64,000 nucleotides of DNA from an uncultured Bacteroidales bacterium (GCA_947303085.1 CAMYXP010000002.1:124001-188000), one strand, 5' to 3'; positions 35,759-45,602 are shown, counted from the stretch's first letter. A program made the numbers and translations. The notes: generated by a model not told the origin, from the letters alone.

Positions 35759-37531
35759 ATGGAAGAAAAACGCATTTTTGACATTCTCACAACCTACTTA
35801 CAGAAACATCCTAACCAAGAAGTGGCTCTCGCCAAGAAAGACAACGGCGAATGGCGCAAATACAGCATCCAGGAATACGTCGAGACCACCAACATCATCA
35901 GCTATGCACTCATAAAATTGGGCATCCAGAAAGACGACAAAGTTGCCATCATCAGCAGCAACCGTCCGGAATGGAACATCATGGACATGGCTATTCAGCA
36001 GGTTGGAGCAGTCACAGTGCCGATTTACCCTACAATCAGCAAGGAAGACTACCGCGTTGTTATCAACAACAGCGAGGCTAAGTTCGTTATGGTTGAGGGA
36101 TTGTGTGTTTTGAATAAGATTGAGGATATCAAGAACGACATTCCATCTTTGAAGATGATTTACACCTTCGTGAAACGAGGCGACTACCCTATCTGGGCTG
36201 ATTTGCTTCAATTAGGCAAAGAAAACCAAGATGTGGAGGAACTCGAACGCAGAAAAGCAGCAGTCAAGCCAACTGATTGTGCCACAATACTTTACACATC
36301 TGGAACAACAGGCACTCCGAAGGGCGTGATGCTCTCACATGCCAATATCCTCGGTCAAATTGAGAATCTGCGTCAGACTCCATCACCTACTTCAACACGT
36401 GCGTTGAGCTTCCTGCCTATCTGCCACGCCTACGAGAGAACATTGACATATCTGTATCAATATCTTGGAATGTCGGTTTATTACGCCGAGAGCGTCGCCA
36501 CCATCGCCAACGACATGAAGGAGATTCATCCTACGATGATGACCTGCGTGCCAAGACTTTTGGAAAAGATTTATCTGAAGGTTAGACAGTCGGGACAAAG
36601 CCAGAAAGGCCTTGCGAAGACCATATTCTACTGGGCAATGAACCTTGCAGAGAAATACACAGTTGACGGTCGCAGCTGGTTCTACAACCAAAAGCTCAAA
36701 ATCGCCGACAAGCTTGTGTACAGCAAGATTCGCAACAAACTCGGTGCCGACTGCTTCGACATCATCGTTTCAGGCGCAGCCAGCATCCAGCCAAATATCT
36801 CGGCCTTCTTCTCAGCCATCAAGATGCCGGTTTACGAAGGCTATGGCATGACAGAATGCTCACCGGTGATCTGCACCAGCTCAAACGTGCCACACGGCCG
36901 CGAAGCGGGATTCGTTGGTCCGGCACTGCCAGGCGTAGAAGTGAAAGTGGCTGAAAACGGCGAGATTATCTGCCGCGGTCACAACGTGATGATGGGCTAT
37001 TACAAGCAGCCTGAGCTCACAGCTGAAGTCATCGACAAGGACGGCTGGTTCCACACAGGCGACCTCGGTCAGTTCAACGAATACGGCAGCCTCAAGATTA
37101 CAGGTCGTATGAAGAACCTCTTCAAGACCTCGTTGGGCAAATATATCAACCCTGACCTTATCGAGAATAAATTCACTGAGTCGGGATTCTTCGAAAACGT
37201 AGTGGTACTTGGCGAAAACGAAAAATTCGCCGCCGCGCTCATCGTTCCTGACTTCTCGTTCTTGAAAGACTGGTGCGCTAAACACGAGATCCCATTCACG
37301 AAGAATGAAGAGATGATTAATCTTAAAGAGGTAAAAGACCGTTTGATGAAAGAAGTCCAGAAGATCAACGCTTTCTTTGGCGACACCGAGAAGATCAAGA
37401 GATTCAAGTTCATCGCCGACGAATGGAGTACTGCCAACGGCATCCTCACCCCTACTCTTAAGGTGAAACGCTCAGTTATCCTTGACAGATACAAAGATGT
37501 CATCAGCAGAATGTATCAAGGAGGAGATTGA
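35759..37531 (+). CDS. Long-chain fatty-acid--CoA ligase (AMP-forming)
   Basis: The 590-residue adenylate-forming enzyme activates fatty acids to acyl-CoA with ATP. It shows the P-loop YTSGTTGTPKGVMLSH (around residue 180), the A5 motif EGYGMTECSPV and the A7/A8 region GWFHTGDLG...ITGRMKNLFKTSLGKYI. The last carries the hinge and a KTSLGK lysine region seen in FAA/FadD-type ligases. It has no signal peptide or membrane helix. It lies alone after nqrF with its own promoter, and the CotH gene follows 57 bases later with another promoter. Confidence 0.92.
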   Translation: MEEKRIFDILTTYLQKHPNQEVALAKKDNGEWRKYSIQEYVETTNIISYALIKLGIQKDDKVAIISSNRPEWNIMDMAIQQVGAVTVPIYPTISKEDYRVVINNSEAKFVMVEGLCVLNKIEDIKNDIPSLKMIYTFVKRGDYPIWADLLQLGKENQDVEELERRKAAVKPTDCATILYTSGTTGTPKGVMLSHANILGQIENLRQTPSPTSTRALSFLPICHAYERTLTYLYQYLGMSVYYAESVATIANDMKEIHPTMMTCVPRLLEKIYLKVRQSGQSQKGLAKTIFYWAMNLAEKYTVDGRSWFYNQKLKIADKLVYSKIRNKLGADCFDIIVSGAASIQPNISAFFSAIKMPVYEGYGMTECSPVICTSSNVPHGREAGFVGPALPGVEVKVAENGEIICRGHNVMMGYYKQPELTAEVIDKDGWFHTGDLGQFNEYGSLKITGRMKNLFKTSLGKYINPDLIENKFTESGFFENVVVLGENEKFAAALIVPDFSFLKDWCAKHEIPFTKNEEMINLKEVKDRLMKEVQKINAFFGDTEKIKRFKFIADEWSTANGILTPTLKVKRSVILDRYKDVISRMYQGGD

Positions 37532-37560
37532 TATTTTTTCCATACCTTAAAAAAAAGTAC

Positions 37561-37568
37561 TATATTTG
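37561..37568 (+). promoter_or_regulatory. -7 element of the first CotH gene
   Basis: TATATTTG, 20 bases before the ATG at 37589 and followed by GCC. No clear -33 element at the standard spacing. Confidence 0.5.
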
Positions 37569-37588
37569 CCGAAATTTTTAGGTTTAAA

Positions 37589-39619
37589 ATGAAATTTCGA
37601 CTTCATATTTTAGCTTTTTTACTGCTGCCTCTGACTGTTTTCGCACAGACTTTAACCGACAGCAACCTTCCTATCGTAATCATCAACACTGATGGTGGCG
37701 TTGCCATTCCTGACGAACCTAAAGTATTGGCAGACATGAAGATAATATGGCATCAGGACGGTTCACGCAACTACGTCTCCGACCAAAATACACCTGAATT
37801 TTTAAACTACGACGGCAGAATCGGCATTGAGATTCGCGGAAGCTCGTCGCAGATGCTACAGAAAAAACCTTATGGATTGGAAACTTTGCAAGCCGATAAC
37901 GTCACAAACAACAACGTCAGCATTTTAGGCATGCCGAAGGAAAACGACTGGATTCTAAATTCTTTGGCTTTCGACCAGACTGGCATGCGCGACGTGATAT
38001 CTTACGAATCGTCAGAAAAACTTGGGCAATACACGCCACGTCGTGTCTATTGTGAGGTGATTATCAACGGTGACTACAAAGGTCTTTACGTCTTCATGGA
38101 GAAGATTAAAGCCGACGACAACCGTGTCAATGTCCAGAAAATGGATGAGACAAACAACAGTTATCCTGAAGTCACTGGTGGCTACATCACCAAGGCTGAC
38201 AGAGCCGACAACGGCGACCCGGCAGCTTGGACAATGCAGGGTTACGGTGGCGGCTGGTGGGGAGGAAGCAGCACCACTTTCGTGCATCATTACCCAAAGC
38301 CGGAAAATATCACGACAGCGCAGCATAACTACATAAAAAGCGTGTTCTTCGACCTCGCCGACAAAGCCGGAAGCCATAATGTCTCAATAGAGAACGGCAT
38401 CCCAAGCATTATCGACATCTCCACGTTTGTAGATTTCATTATTATGGGCGAATTTTCATCGAATGTCGACGTATACGAATTAAGTACGTTCTTCCATAAA
38501 GACAGAAAAGGCAAGCTTCGCGCGGGACCGATCTGGGACTACAACCTCACTTACGGCCACGATGAATTCGGAAACCGCAGCCGCTACGACGTATGGCAGT
38601 TCGACAACGAAGACAACAACGGTCCGAAGTTCTGGAAAGACCTGTTCAACACCGACGAGTTCCGTTGTTACCTCGCCAAGCGCTGGTTTGAGGTCTCAGC
38701 GCCAGGTATGCCACTGAACTACGACGTTATTTGCGCCCGTCTCGACGAGATTGATGAATGGATAGCCGAAGGCGTCGCACGCGACAACCAACGCTGGCAT
38801 AAGATGACACAACACGCCTCAGAGGTTCAGGCGATGAAAGACTGGATTCAACAGAGAATCAATTGGTTAAACAATAATATCGGCTCCAGCAGCAGCTGCG
38901 ACGACATCGACTTGCCTCCTCTTGTGATTTCAAGGATTCATTATCATCCAGCTGACACGCTCGGCATCAATGGAAACCTTCTTGAGTTTGTACAAATCAA
39001 CAACAACGGCGATAACAACGTCGACTTAAGCGGAATATATTTACGCGAGCTCGGCATCACATACAGCTTCCCAAACGGCTCACATCTCGCTGCCCGTGAC
39101 TCATTGATAATATGTTCCGACTCATTGACTTTCAGCAACTTACATGGAATAACACCTTTCGGGGAATATCTGCGCAAGTTGTCAAACAAATCTGAAAACA
39201 TCGTTTTGGCTGACGCCTGGGGCAACATCATCGATGAGGTGCATTACGCCGACACTTTGCCATGGCCAACAGAAGCCGACGGCAGAGGCGCATTCTTGCA
39301 ACTCATTGATTTAGATTTAGATAATAGTCTCCCAGAAAGCTGGACAGCAGGTTATTTCCATCAAAACGACACTACAAATGTTGTTGAATTTTCAGAATTG
39401 ACACAGGTTCTCATTTATCCTAACCCGGCAAAAGATGTGGTGAATGTCATTTCCGACAAGGAGATAAAAAACATTGAAATTATCGACCTTACAGGAAGAA
39501 TAATTGTGAAACACAAGGGCAATACCATTGATGTCTCACAATTACCAAAAGGTCTTTACAACCTGATAATCAATACTAAGAATGGAGTTACAGTAAGAAA
39601 ACTCGCTGTATCACATTAA
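37589..39619 (+). CDS. CotH-family protein with lamin-tail domain and T9SS sorting domain
   Basis: The 676-residue exported protein has a signal peptide (about 1-19, LTVFAQ) and a CotH kinase-like domain (about 60-420). The latter shows IEIRGSSSQMLQKKPYGLET, GLYVFMEKIKADDNRVN and GPIWDYNLTYG, with the Lys, Glu and Asp expected for the atypical kinase fold. A lamin-tail (LTD) beta domain covers about 440-580 and a T9SS sorting domain runs from Y610 (YPNPAKDVVNV). CotH of Bacillus phosphorylates spore coat proteins. For secreted Bacteroidota members the substrate is unknown and ATP would be scarce outside the cell. The stop overlaps the convergent OmpA-family stop by four bases. Confidence 0.85.
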   Translation: MKFRLHILAFLLLPLTVFAQTLTDSNLPIVIINTDGGVAIPDEPKVLADMKIIWHQDGSRNYVSDQNTPEFLNYDGRIGIEIRGSSSQMLQKKPYGLETLQADNVTNNNVSILGMPKENDWILNSLAFDQTGMRDVISYESSEKLGQYTPRRVYCEVIINGDYKGLYVFMEKIKADDNRVNVQKMDETNNSYPEVTGGYITKADRADNGDPAAWTMQGYGGGWWGGSSTTFVHHYPKPENITTAQHNYIKSVFFDLADKAGSHNVSIENGIPSIIDISTFVDFIIMGEFSSNVDVYELSTFFHKDRKGKLRAGPIWDYNLTYGHDEFGNRSRYDVWQFDNEDNNGPKFWKDLFNTDEFRCYLAKRWFEVSAPGMPLNYDVICARLDEIDEWIAEGVARDNQRWHKMTQHASEVQAMKDWIQQRINWLNNNIGSSSSCDDIDLPPLVISRIHYHPADTLGINGNLLEFVQINNNGDNNVDLSGIYLRELGITYSFPNGSHLAARDSLIICSDSLTFSNLHGITPFGEYLRKLSNKSENIVLADAWGNIIDEVHYADTLPWPTEADGRGAFLQLIDLDLDNSLPESWTAGYFHQNDTTNVVEFSELTQVLIYPNPAKDVVNVISDKEIKNIEIIDLTGRIIVKHKGNTIDVSQLPKGLYNLIINTKNGVTVRKLAVSH

Positions 39620-41262
39620 AAGACCCTTATCTCGACGCGACGGTTCAGCGCCTTATTCTTTTCACTGTCGTTAGGCACGAGAGGACGGCTGGCACCATAG
39701 CCAACCGCGTTGATTCTCTTCACCGAAACACCTCTTTCAAGAAGCGCTGTCATCACTGCGGCTGCGCGTTCCAACGAAAGTGTCATGTTATGCTCATCGC
39801 TGCCGCTATTGTCGGTATAACCTGAGATTTCGATGTTGATCGAAGGATTCTCTTTCATGAAAACCACAAGCGAGTCGATCTCGGTGTACGACGATTCGCT
39901 GAGGATGGCACTGTCGAATTCGAAGTTGATGTTACGCATGATAAAACGTTTCATATCAACTAAATCAGGAGCGTCAACTTCATCTAAATCAAAGACATAG
40001 ACATCATAGCCTCCCAAGCCGCCTTCACGGTCGGAAGAGATATAGCCTTTCTTGCCGTCAGAGCTGACCACAAAACTTATCTCGTTTTTCTCGGAGTTAA
40101 TCGGATAGCCGAGGTTCACAGGAGTGCTCCACTCGCCTCTCGACAGTTTCTTACACATAAAGATATCGTAACCGCCCATTCCCGGGATGCCGTCGGATGC
40201 GAAATACAATGTATTTCCGTCGGGATGGATAAACGGACTCATCTCATTGCCCTTCGAGTTGGCTGGAGTGATAGCCTTAGGATTGCTCCATTTTCCTTGA
40301 TAAAACTGGCTGTAATAGATGTCGGTACTCTCGTAAGTCCTTGAGTATCTTACGAAATAAAGCTCCATACCGTCAGCGCTGATACATGGCTGCGACTCCA
40401 TTGTCGAGGTATTCACTATATTGCCAAGGTTGACAGGCTTAGTCCATTGATTATCAACAAAATCCGAAGTGTAGATATCGCCTCTTCCATAGCTGTCGAT
40501 GAAATCGATTCCCACGAAATACATCTTGTTTTGGTTGGCTGTAATGCTCACAGCACCCATTCTCTTATTGTTATGCCAATCGATATTCAACGGAATGGCT
40601 GGCATATATTCACCGTCAATTATAGCTGACGAATAAACAAATTCTTCTCTAAGTCCTTGTTTGTCAGCGACTTCACCGCGACGCGTAAAATAAAGCCTTG
40701 TTCCGTCAGGCAAAATCTGGTTGATATATTCGTCGCCTTCGGTGTTAACATTCTCGCCCAGATTAACAGGTTCAAATTTGACAGGATTGTTGAAAGCCAC
40801 GTCTCTAAACTCCGCTATTGCCAGCAAATCCTTGGCTTGTGTCGTAAGTGCCGCTTTCTGGTTAGGCACCTTCACATACCATCTGAGAATCTTCACGGCA
40901 TCGCCGAAGCGGAATCCTTTCATGTAAAGCTTCGACAAAGTGATAGCTGATTTTGGAAATGCCATCGAGTCGGCGGCAAACATCCTCTCGTAGCTCTCAA
41001 TTGCTTGATTATCATCGTTTAACTTCGTCGAAAGTTCAGCTTTAAGCAGCAGTGCCTCAGAGAAATTGGCGTCAACATCCAATGCCTTTCCAAGATATTT
41101 GTAAGTCTTTGGATATTTCTTTTTATCATACTGTTTTTTAGCGTTTTTATAATATTTAACAGCTTTTTTTGATTTGGTATGATAATTCTGCGCATAAGCC
41201 ACCGGTGCTGCCAAAACCAATGCCAACACCAATAGAATTAAGGCTTTGAGGGAGTTTTTCAT
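39616..41262 (-). CDS. TPR-PD40-OmpA family outer-membrane protein
   Basis: The 548-residue protein has a signal peptide (about 1-24, AAPVAYAQ) and TPR-like helical repeats (about 30-150). A WD40-like PD40 propeller follows (about 165-420; repeated LPDGTRLYF, ISADGMELYF, HPDGNTLYFASDG). The C-terminal OmpA/MotB peptidoglycan-binding domain (about 435-548) carries EISGYTDNSGSDEHN and NRRVEI. The layout matches Bacteroidota envelope proteins such as PorE, which tie the T9SS to peptidoglycan, but many paralogues share it, so PorE is only one possibility. folD lies six bases upstream and is probably co-transcribed. Confidence 0.87.
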   Translation of the reverse strand: MKNSLKALILLVLALVLAAPVAYAQNYHTKSKKAVKYYKNAKKQYDKKKYPKTYKYLGKALDVDANFSEALLLKAELSTKLNDDNQAIESYERMFAADSMAFPKSAITLSKLYMKGFRFGDAVKILRWYVKVPNQKAALTTQAKDLLAIAEFRDVAFNNPVKFEPVNLGENVNTEGDEYINQILPDGTRLYFTRRGEVADKQGLREEFVYSSAIIDGEYMPAIPLNIDWHNNKRMGAVSITANQNKMYFVGIDFIDSYGRGDIYTSDFVDNQWTKPVNLGNIVNTSTMESQPCISADGMELYFVRYSRTYESTDIYYSQFYQGKWSNPKAITPANSKGNEMSPFIHPDGNTLYFASDGIPGMGGYDIFMCKKLSRGEWSTPVNLGYPINSEKNEISFVVSSDGKKGYISSDREGGLGGYDVYVFDLDEVDAPDLVDMKRFIMRNINFEFDSAILSESSYTEIDSLVVFMKENPSINIEISGYTDNSGSDEHNMTLSLERAAAVMTALLERGVSVKRINAVGYGASRPLVPNDSEKNKALNRRVEIRVF

Positions 41263-41268
41263 GAGTTA

Positions 41269-42147
41269 TTATTTTCTTTTTTTAGCTTGTAATGTGTTAT
41301 AAAGCAATGACACTATAGTCATCGGACCCACGCCTCCCGGCACAGGTGTTATCTTTGAAGCCACCTTCGCGACCTCGTCGAAATCAACGTCACCTTCGAT
41401 GCGATAGCCTTTTTCGTTTGTGTTATCCTCGATGCGATGGATACCCACGTCGATGACCACGGCACCAGGTTTCACCATGTCGGCTTTGAGGAACAACGGC
41501 TTGCCGATTGCCACCACGAGGATGTCGGCCTGACGTGTGATCTCTGGGAGGTTCTGTGTCTTGCTGTGGCAGATTGTCACAGTGGCGTCGGCACCTTTAC
41601 GCGAGAGCATCACGCTGATTGGGGTTCCCACGATGTTGGAACGTCCGAGAACGACCACGTGTTTGCCAGCTGTCTCGACGCCGCTGCGTTTCAGCAGTTC
41701 GACGATACCGGCTGGTGTTGCAGGCAGGAAGCAAGGCTCGCCAAGCTGCATCAGACCGATATTAAAAGGTGTGAAGCCGTCGACGTCTTTCTTCGGGTTG
41801 ATGCTGTGGATGACCTTGGTCTCGTTGATATGTTTCGGCAACGGCAGCTGGATGATATAGCCGTCTATTTCCTCGTCGTTGTTAAGGAAATCGATGAGTT
41901 TGAGGAGTTCTTCCTCTGTTGTCTCGGCTGGCAGGCGGTACACCGAGCTTGTCATGCCCACGCTCTGGCAGGCTTTCTCCTTCGATGCCACATACGTCTT
42001 GCTGGCGCCGTCCTCGCCCACTATCACGGCTGCGAGATGCGGGGCGTCCATGCCTTTGTCCAACATTCCGGCCACTTCAGCCGCTATTTCTTTTTTCATT
42101 GCATCGGCAATGGCTTTGCCGTCGATGATTTTGTTTTCTATATTCAT
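41269..42147 (-). CDS. folD: Bifunctional methylenetetrahydrofolate dehydrogenase/cyclohydrolase
   Basis: FolD interconverts 5,10-methylene-, methenyl- and 10-formyl-tetrahydrofolate. The 292-residue protein has YVASKEKACQSVGM with the catalytic Lys, DGYIIQLPLPKHIN, PKKDVDGFTPFNIG, the NADP-binding GRSNIVGTPISVML and the C-terminal signature TPVPGGVGPMT. It lies 60 bases after ffh, separated by a heptanucleotide repeat tract, and six bases before the OmpA-family gene. Confidence 0.96.
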   Translation of the reverse strand: MNIENKIIDGKAIADAMKKEIAAEVAGMLDKGMDAPHLAAVIVGEDGASKTYVASKEKACQSVGMTSSVYRLPAETTEEELLKLIDFLNNDEEIDGYIIQLPLPKHINETKVIHSINPKKDVDGFTPFNIGLMQLGEPCFLPATPAGIVELLKRSGVETAGKHVVVLGRSNIVGTPISVMLSRKGADATVTICHSKTQNLPEITRQADILVVAIGKPLFLKADMVKPGAVVIDVGIHRIEDNTNEKGYRIEGDVDFDEVAKVASKITPVPGGVGPMTIVSLLYNTLQAKKRK

Positions 42148-42148
42148 C

Positions 42149-42210
42149 TTTTAACTTTTTAACTATCAACTTTAAACTACTCTAAACTCTACACTCTCAA
42201 CTCTAAACTA
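42149..42210 (-). repeat. Heptad repeat tract from the ffh stop to the folD start
   Basis: Read on the minus strand, the ffh stop TAG (42210-42208) is followed by TTTAGAG, TTGAGAG, TGTAGAG, TTTAGAG, a TAG interruption, TTTAAAG, TTGATAG, then TTAAAAAG and TTAAAAG up to the folD ATG. The same composite order, including the interruption, occurs at 50207-50274 and 51961-52020. Confidence 0.8.
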
Positions 42211-43542
42211 ACGTCTGCGTTTCGCTTGTTGCATCATCTGCATCATCTTCTTCGCGCCGCCGGTTGTCACCATGCGCATCATTTTCGAGGTCTCCTCAAA
42301 CTGTTTGATGAGGCGGTTCACCTCTTCGATATTGTTGCCCGAGCCGAGTGCTATCCTGCGTTTGCGGCTTCCGTTGATGAGCTTCGGATTCTCGCGCTCC
42401 TCAGGTGTCATCGAGCTGATGATGGCCTCTATGCTCTTGAATGCGTCGTCGTCGATGTCCTCGTCTTTGATTTTATTCATGCCAGGAATCATGCCTGCGA
42501 GGTCTTTGATGCTTCCCATCTTCTTGATTTGCTGAATCTGCTTCAGGAAATCGTTATAGTTGAACTCGTTTTTGGCGAGTTTCTTCTTCAGTTTAGCAGC
42601 CTCGTCGGCATCGAACTGCTCCTGCGCTTTCTCCACGAGAGAAACGATATCGCCCATGCCGAGGATACGGTCGGCCATACGTTTCGGGTAGAAGATGTCG
42701 AGAGCGTCCATCTTCTCGCCGAGACCCACGAATTTGATAGGTTTCTCGACTACGGTGCGTATTGTGAGTGCAGCACCGCCACGTGTGTCGCCGTCGAGCT
42801 TGGTGAGCACCACGCCGTCGAAGTCGAGGCGGTCGTTGAATGCCTTGGCTGTGTTCACCGCGTCCTGACCTGTCATGGCATCGACCACAAACAAGGTCTC
42901 GTGAGGCTTCACCGTCTCTTTAATCTTCGCTATCTCGTTCATCATCTCCTCGTCGACAGCCAGACGGCCTGCGGTATCGATGATGACCACGTTCTTACCG
43001 TCTTTTCTGGCCTTGGCGATGGCGTTTTCAGCAATCTGAACAGGATTTTTGTTGCCTTCTTCAGAATAGACCTCCACTCCTACCTGTTCGCCTAGGACTT
43101 TCAACTGGTCGATAGCGGCAGGACGATACACGTCGCCGGCCACCAGCATCACTGTCTTGCCTTTCTTGGTCTTGAGATAGTTGGCGAGTTTCGCCGAGAA
43201 TGTGGTCTTACCGGAACCTTGGAGACCTGCGATAAGCACTATTGCCGGGTTGCCTTTGATGTTGATTTCGGTGTGTTCGCCGCCCATCAACTCAGCCAAC
43301 TCGTCGTGTACAATCTTCACCATCAACTGACTTGGCGACACTGAGGTCAAAATCTTCTGACCAATAGCCTTTTCTTTGATGTCGTTGGTGACATCTTTCG
43401 CAATCTTATAGCTGACATCGGCGTCAAGCAAAGCCTTGCGGACCTCCTTCACGGTCTCCGCCACGTTGATTTCAGTGATATATCCCTGTCCCTTCAGTAT
43501 CTTGAACGAACGTTCCAGTTTCTCGGTTAAGCCTTCAAACAT
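42208..43542 (-). CDS. ffh: Signal recognition particle protein Ffh (SRP54)
   Basis: Ffh binds 4.5S RNA and signal sequences and delivers ribosomes to FtsY. The 444-residue protein has the N domain helices, a GTPase domain with [15 protein letters not shown] (G1), [11 protein letters not shown] (G3) and [13 protein letters not shown], and a methionine-rich C-terminal M domain ending [12 protein letters not shown]. The length is normal. A -7 element TATCTTTG lies at 43578-43571 on the minus strand, about 30 bases before the ATG. It is followed by folD across the heptad tract. Confidence 0.97.
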   Translation of the reverse strand: MFEGLTEKLERSFKILKGQGYITEINVAETVKEVRKALLDADVSYKIAKDVTNDIKEKAIGQKILTSVSPSQLMVKIVHDELAELMGGEHTEINIKGNPAIVLIAGLQGSGKTTFSAKLANYLKTKKGKTVMLVAGDVYRPAAIDQLKVLGEQVGVEVYSEEGNKNPVQIAENAIAKARKDGKNVVIIDTAGRLAVDEEMMNEIAKIKETVKPHETLFVVDAMTGQDAVNTAKAFNDRLDFDGVVLTKLDGDTRGGAALTIRTVVEKPIKFVGLGEKMDALDIFYPKRMADRILGMGDIVSLVEKAQEQFDADEAAKLKKKLAKNEFNYNDFLKQIQQIKKMGSIKDLAGMIPGMNKIKDEDIDDDAFKSIEAIISSMTPEERENPKLINGSRKRRIALGSGNNIEEVNRLIKQFEETSKMMRMVTTGGAKKMMQMMQQAKRRR

Positions 43543-43570
43543 ATCTTATTTTTCTAATTGTTACAAATTG

Positions 43571-43578
43571 CAAAGATA
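43571..43578 (-). promoter_or_regulatory. -7 element of ffh
   Basis: TATCTTTG on the minus strand, 28 bases upstream of the ffh ATG and just after the stop of the sulfatase gene. Confidence 0.5.
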
Positions 43579-43588
43579 CAAATTATTT

Positions 43589-45457
43589 TTAATATTGATT
43601 AAATAAATCAAAATGATATTGCATATAAGCCTTACCCTGTTGCACCAGGCTGTCGGATTTATCCTCAGGGAAGGTGTTTTTCACTATATTATGCTCACTT
43701 GAGGTGACAAACTCACCCTCTTCGGTTTTCCATCCCAAACCGCTGTAAAGCTCGAAGAAAGCAAACGGACGATAGCAGGTGTTAAACACGTTTTTGCTCC
43801 AGAAAAACTCATCGTGTTTCACGCCGAGCTGTGCCAAAATAGTGGCCGGGATATCGGTGTTGCCGCAAATCTTGTCGTAGGTGGTGCCGCGAAGCGAATC
43901 TTTCAGCGGCTCGCCATAGATAAGCAATGGAATCTTATGATATTCAAACGATTCCAGCGGATGATTCTTATACGACGGATGGCTGTGGTCGGCCATAAAA
44001 AGGAACAAGGTGTTGTCGTACCAAGGCTGCTGTTTTGCTCTGTCCATGAAGAGCTTAAGCGCTATGTCGGTGTATTTTGCCGAGTTCACAAACACCTTTT
44101 CGAGCTGAGGCCATTCAAGCTCATCGAAAATCTTAGGATAATCGTAAGGCGAGTGAGTACTAAGGGTGAAAATAGTGGTAAAGAACGGCTCCGGCTGGCT
44201 GTTGATGTCTTTCGTAGCCCAAGGAAGCATATCGGTGTCCTGAATGCCGAGTTTTCCTTTATGGAAATGTTCTGAGACATCTTTCCCTTCAACGATTCTG
44301 TCGAATTCATTATATCTTAGATAGGAAAGTATGTTGCCGTAGTTAAGCTCGCCACCGAAGTAAAAACTCGAGTAATAGCCAATAGAATCAAGCGATTTCA
44401 CTATCGATGGTATGGCATAATATTTCTCCTGATGGTTGGTGATGGTAGTGACCGGAAGACCCGGCAAGCCGCCGACAATAGAGGCTATAGCCTGCTGCGA
44501 GCGGTTGGCCGAAGCGTAGAAATTGGTAAACAGCAAGCCGTCTTTCTCAAAGCTATGGAAGTTTGGTGTGATGCTCGGGTCGCCGCCCAACGACTCAATC
44601 AAGTCGGCCGACCAGCTTTCGAGTAAGATTATCAACACGTTAGGACGCTCGGTCTTGAGAATACTGACTGTTGAGTCGCACTCCACCTGATGAGTCTCTT
44701 TAGTGATTTTCTCAGCTGTCGCGAAATCCATATAGTTGAAATGAGCGTTATCCTGGACTTTTCGAGCGTTGGTGATGTTTTCGATAAGGTTATACGCAGG
44801 ATTCACTGTCGCAATATTTACAATCTTATATTTGCTGAAATAACCTGAGCTTGTTGAGATTGGTATCTCACCGAATCCGCCTCGCATACCGAGGAACATC
44901 AAGCCGAACGACAGCACAAACACCGACACGAACGACACCACATGGTCGCTCTCCCTCACGTAGACCTCGTTCGACGGCTCAATCCATCGCACATAAAGCC
45001 ATGAGAACAGCAGGGTGAAGCACGCCCACAGCGAAAGAAGCATCACCGTTTGCTGTGTCGAGGCTGTATTTATCACTTCGGAAGGGTTCTCAAGATAAGC
45101 TAAAGCCTTGGCGCTCAGCTTAGTACCCCATTCGCCGTAGATTCCCATCTCGCCCATCACGCAGAGTACATAAAGAGCTATTATGACGTAAAAATACCAT
45201 CGCATCCAGCGGTAGCTGATGTTTTTGTTGAAACAGGTGCAGATAAACATCACGATGGCCGGTATCGGCATGATGAAACATGCTGTGGCTATGTCGAGCG
45301 GCAAAGCCTTGATGAGGCCTTTTAATATTTCGGTGAAAGGAACGCTGTCGACAGTAACGAGATGCCAATAGTTCACAATGAAGACAATCCTCATAAACTC
45401 GAACATTATCAACAGGAAAACCAACATCTTAACCAGATAAATGACGTATTTTTTCAT
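43589..45457 (-). CDS. LTA-synthase-like sulfatase-superfamily membrane protein
   Basis: The 622-residue protein has five N-terminal membrane helices (about 5-185) and an extracytoplasmic alkaline-phosphatase-fold domain with NVLIILLESWSADLIESL and FMADHSHPSY for metal binding. COG1368 members transfer phosphoglycerol or phosphoethanolamine to glycolipids or glycans, or cleave such groups. The residue in the place of the usual catalytic Thr is Ser (S320 in SANRSQQAIAS). The start is the ATG at 45457 (MKKYVIYL); the open frame begins three codons earlier at a TTG. The target is unknown. Confidence 0.83.
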   Translation of the reverse strand: MKKYVIYLVKMLVFLLIMFEFMRIVFIVNYWHLVTVDSVPFTEILKGLIKALPLDIATACFIMPIPAIVMFICTCFNKNISYRWMRWYFYVIIALYVLCVMGEMGIYGEWGTKLSAKALAYLENPSEVINTASTQQTVMLLSLWACFTLLFSWLYVRWIEPSNEVYVRESDHVVSFVSVFVLSFGLMFLGMRGGFGEIPISTSSGYFSKYKIVNIATVNPAYNLIENITNARKVQDNAHFNYMDFATAEKITKETHQVECDSTVSILKTERPNVLIILLESWSADLIESLGGDPSITPNFHSFEKDGLLFTNFYASANRSQQAIASIVGGLPGLPVTTITNHQEKYYAIPSIVKSLDSIGYYSSFYFGGELNYGNILSYLRYNEFDRIVEGKDVSEHFHKGKLGIQDTDMLPWATKDINSQPEPFFTTIFTLSTHSPYDYPKIFDELEWPQLEKVFVNSAKYTDIALKLFMDRAKQQPWYDNTLFLFMADHSHPSYKNHPLESFEYHKIPLLIYGEPLKDSLRGTTYDKICGNTDIPATILAQLGVKHDEFFWSKNVFNTCYRPFAFFELYSGLGWKTEEGEFVTSSEHNIVKNTFPEDKSDSLVQQGKAYMQYHFDLFNQY

Positions 45458-45473
45458 CGTTTTCAAATTTTTG

Positions 45474-45517
45474 CAAAAATAATAAAAAGACTTTAGACTT
45501 TAGATTTTAGGCCTTAG
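45474..45517 (-). promoter_or_regulatory. Sulfatase gene promoter with an AGACTTT heptad array upstream
   Basis: On the minus strand TATTTTTG lies at 45481-45474, 16 bases before the ATG at 45457. On the plus strand 7-bp units AGACTTT, AGACTTT, AGATTTT, AGGCCTT run from 45488 to 45515, followed by AG and a T-run. The block 45465-45527 is nearly the same as 13468-13527 upstream of gpsA. Confidence 0.6.
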
Positions 45518-45573
45518 TTTTTTTTGAGATAATTATTTTTGTCAGGATTAACCACAATTACAGGATTATTATG

Positions 45574-45581
45574 TATCTTTG
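45574..45581 (+). promoter_or_regulatory. -7 element of the YggS gene
   Basis: TATCTTTG, 21 bases before the ATG at 45603. No TTTG at the normal -33 spacing. Confidence 0.5.
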
Positions 45582-45602
45582 CGTGTTTAAATTTTTGTTG
45601 AT

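Noticed and set aside
41437..42162. 241-residue frame antisense to folD
   Set aside because: Shadow of folD, rich in His, Asp and Val as expected for the complement of a conserved frame.
42226..43095. 289-residue open frame antisense to ffh
   Set aside because: His/Leu-rich shadow of the conserved ffh gene, with no promoter or recognisable domain.
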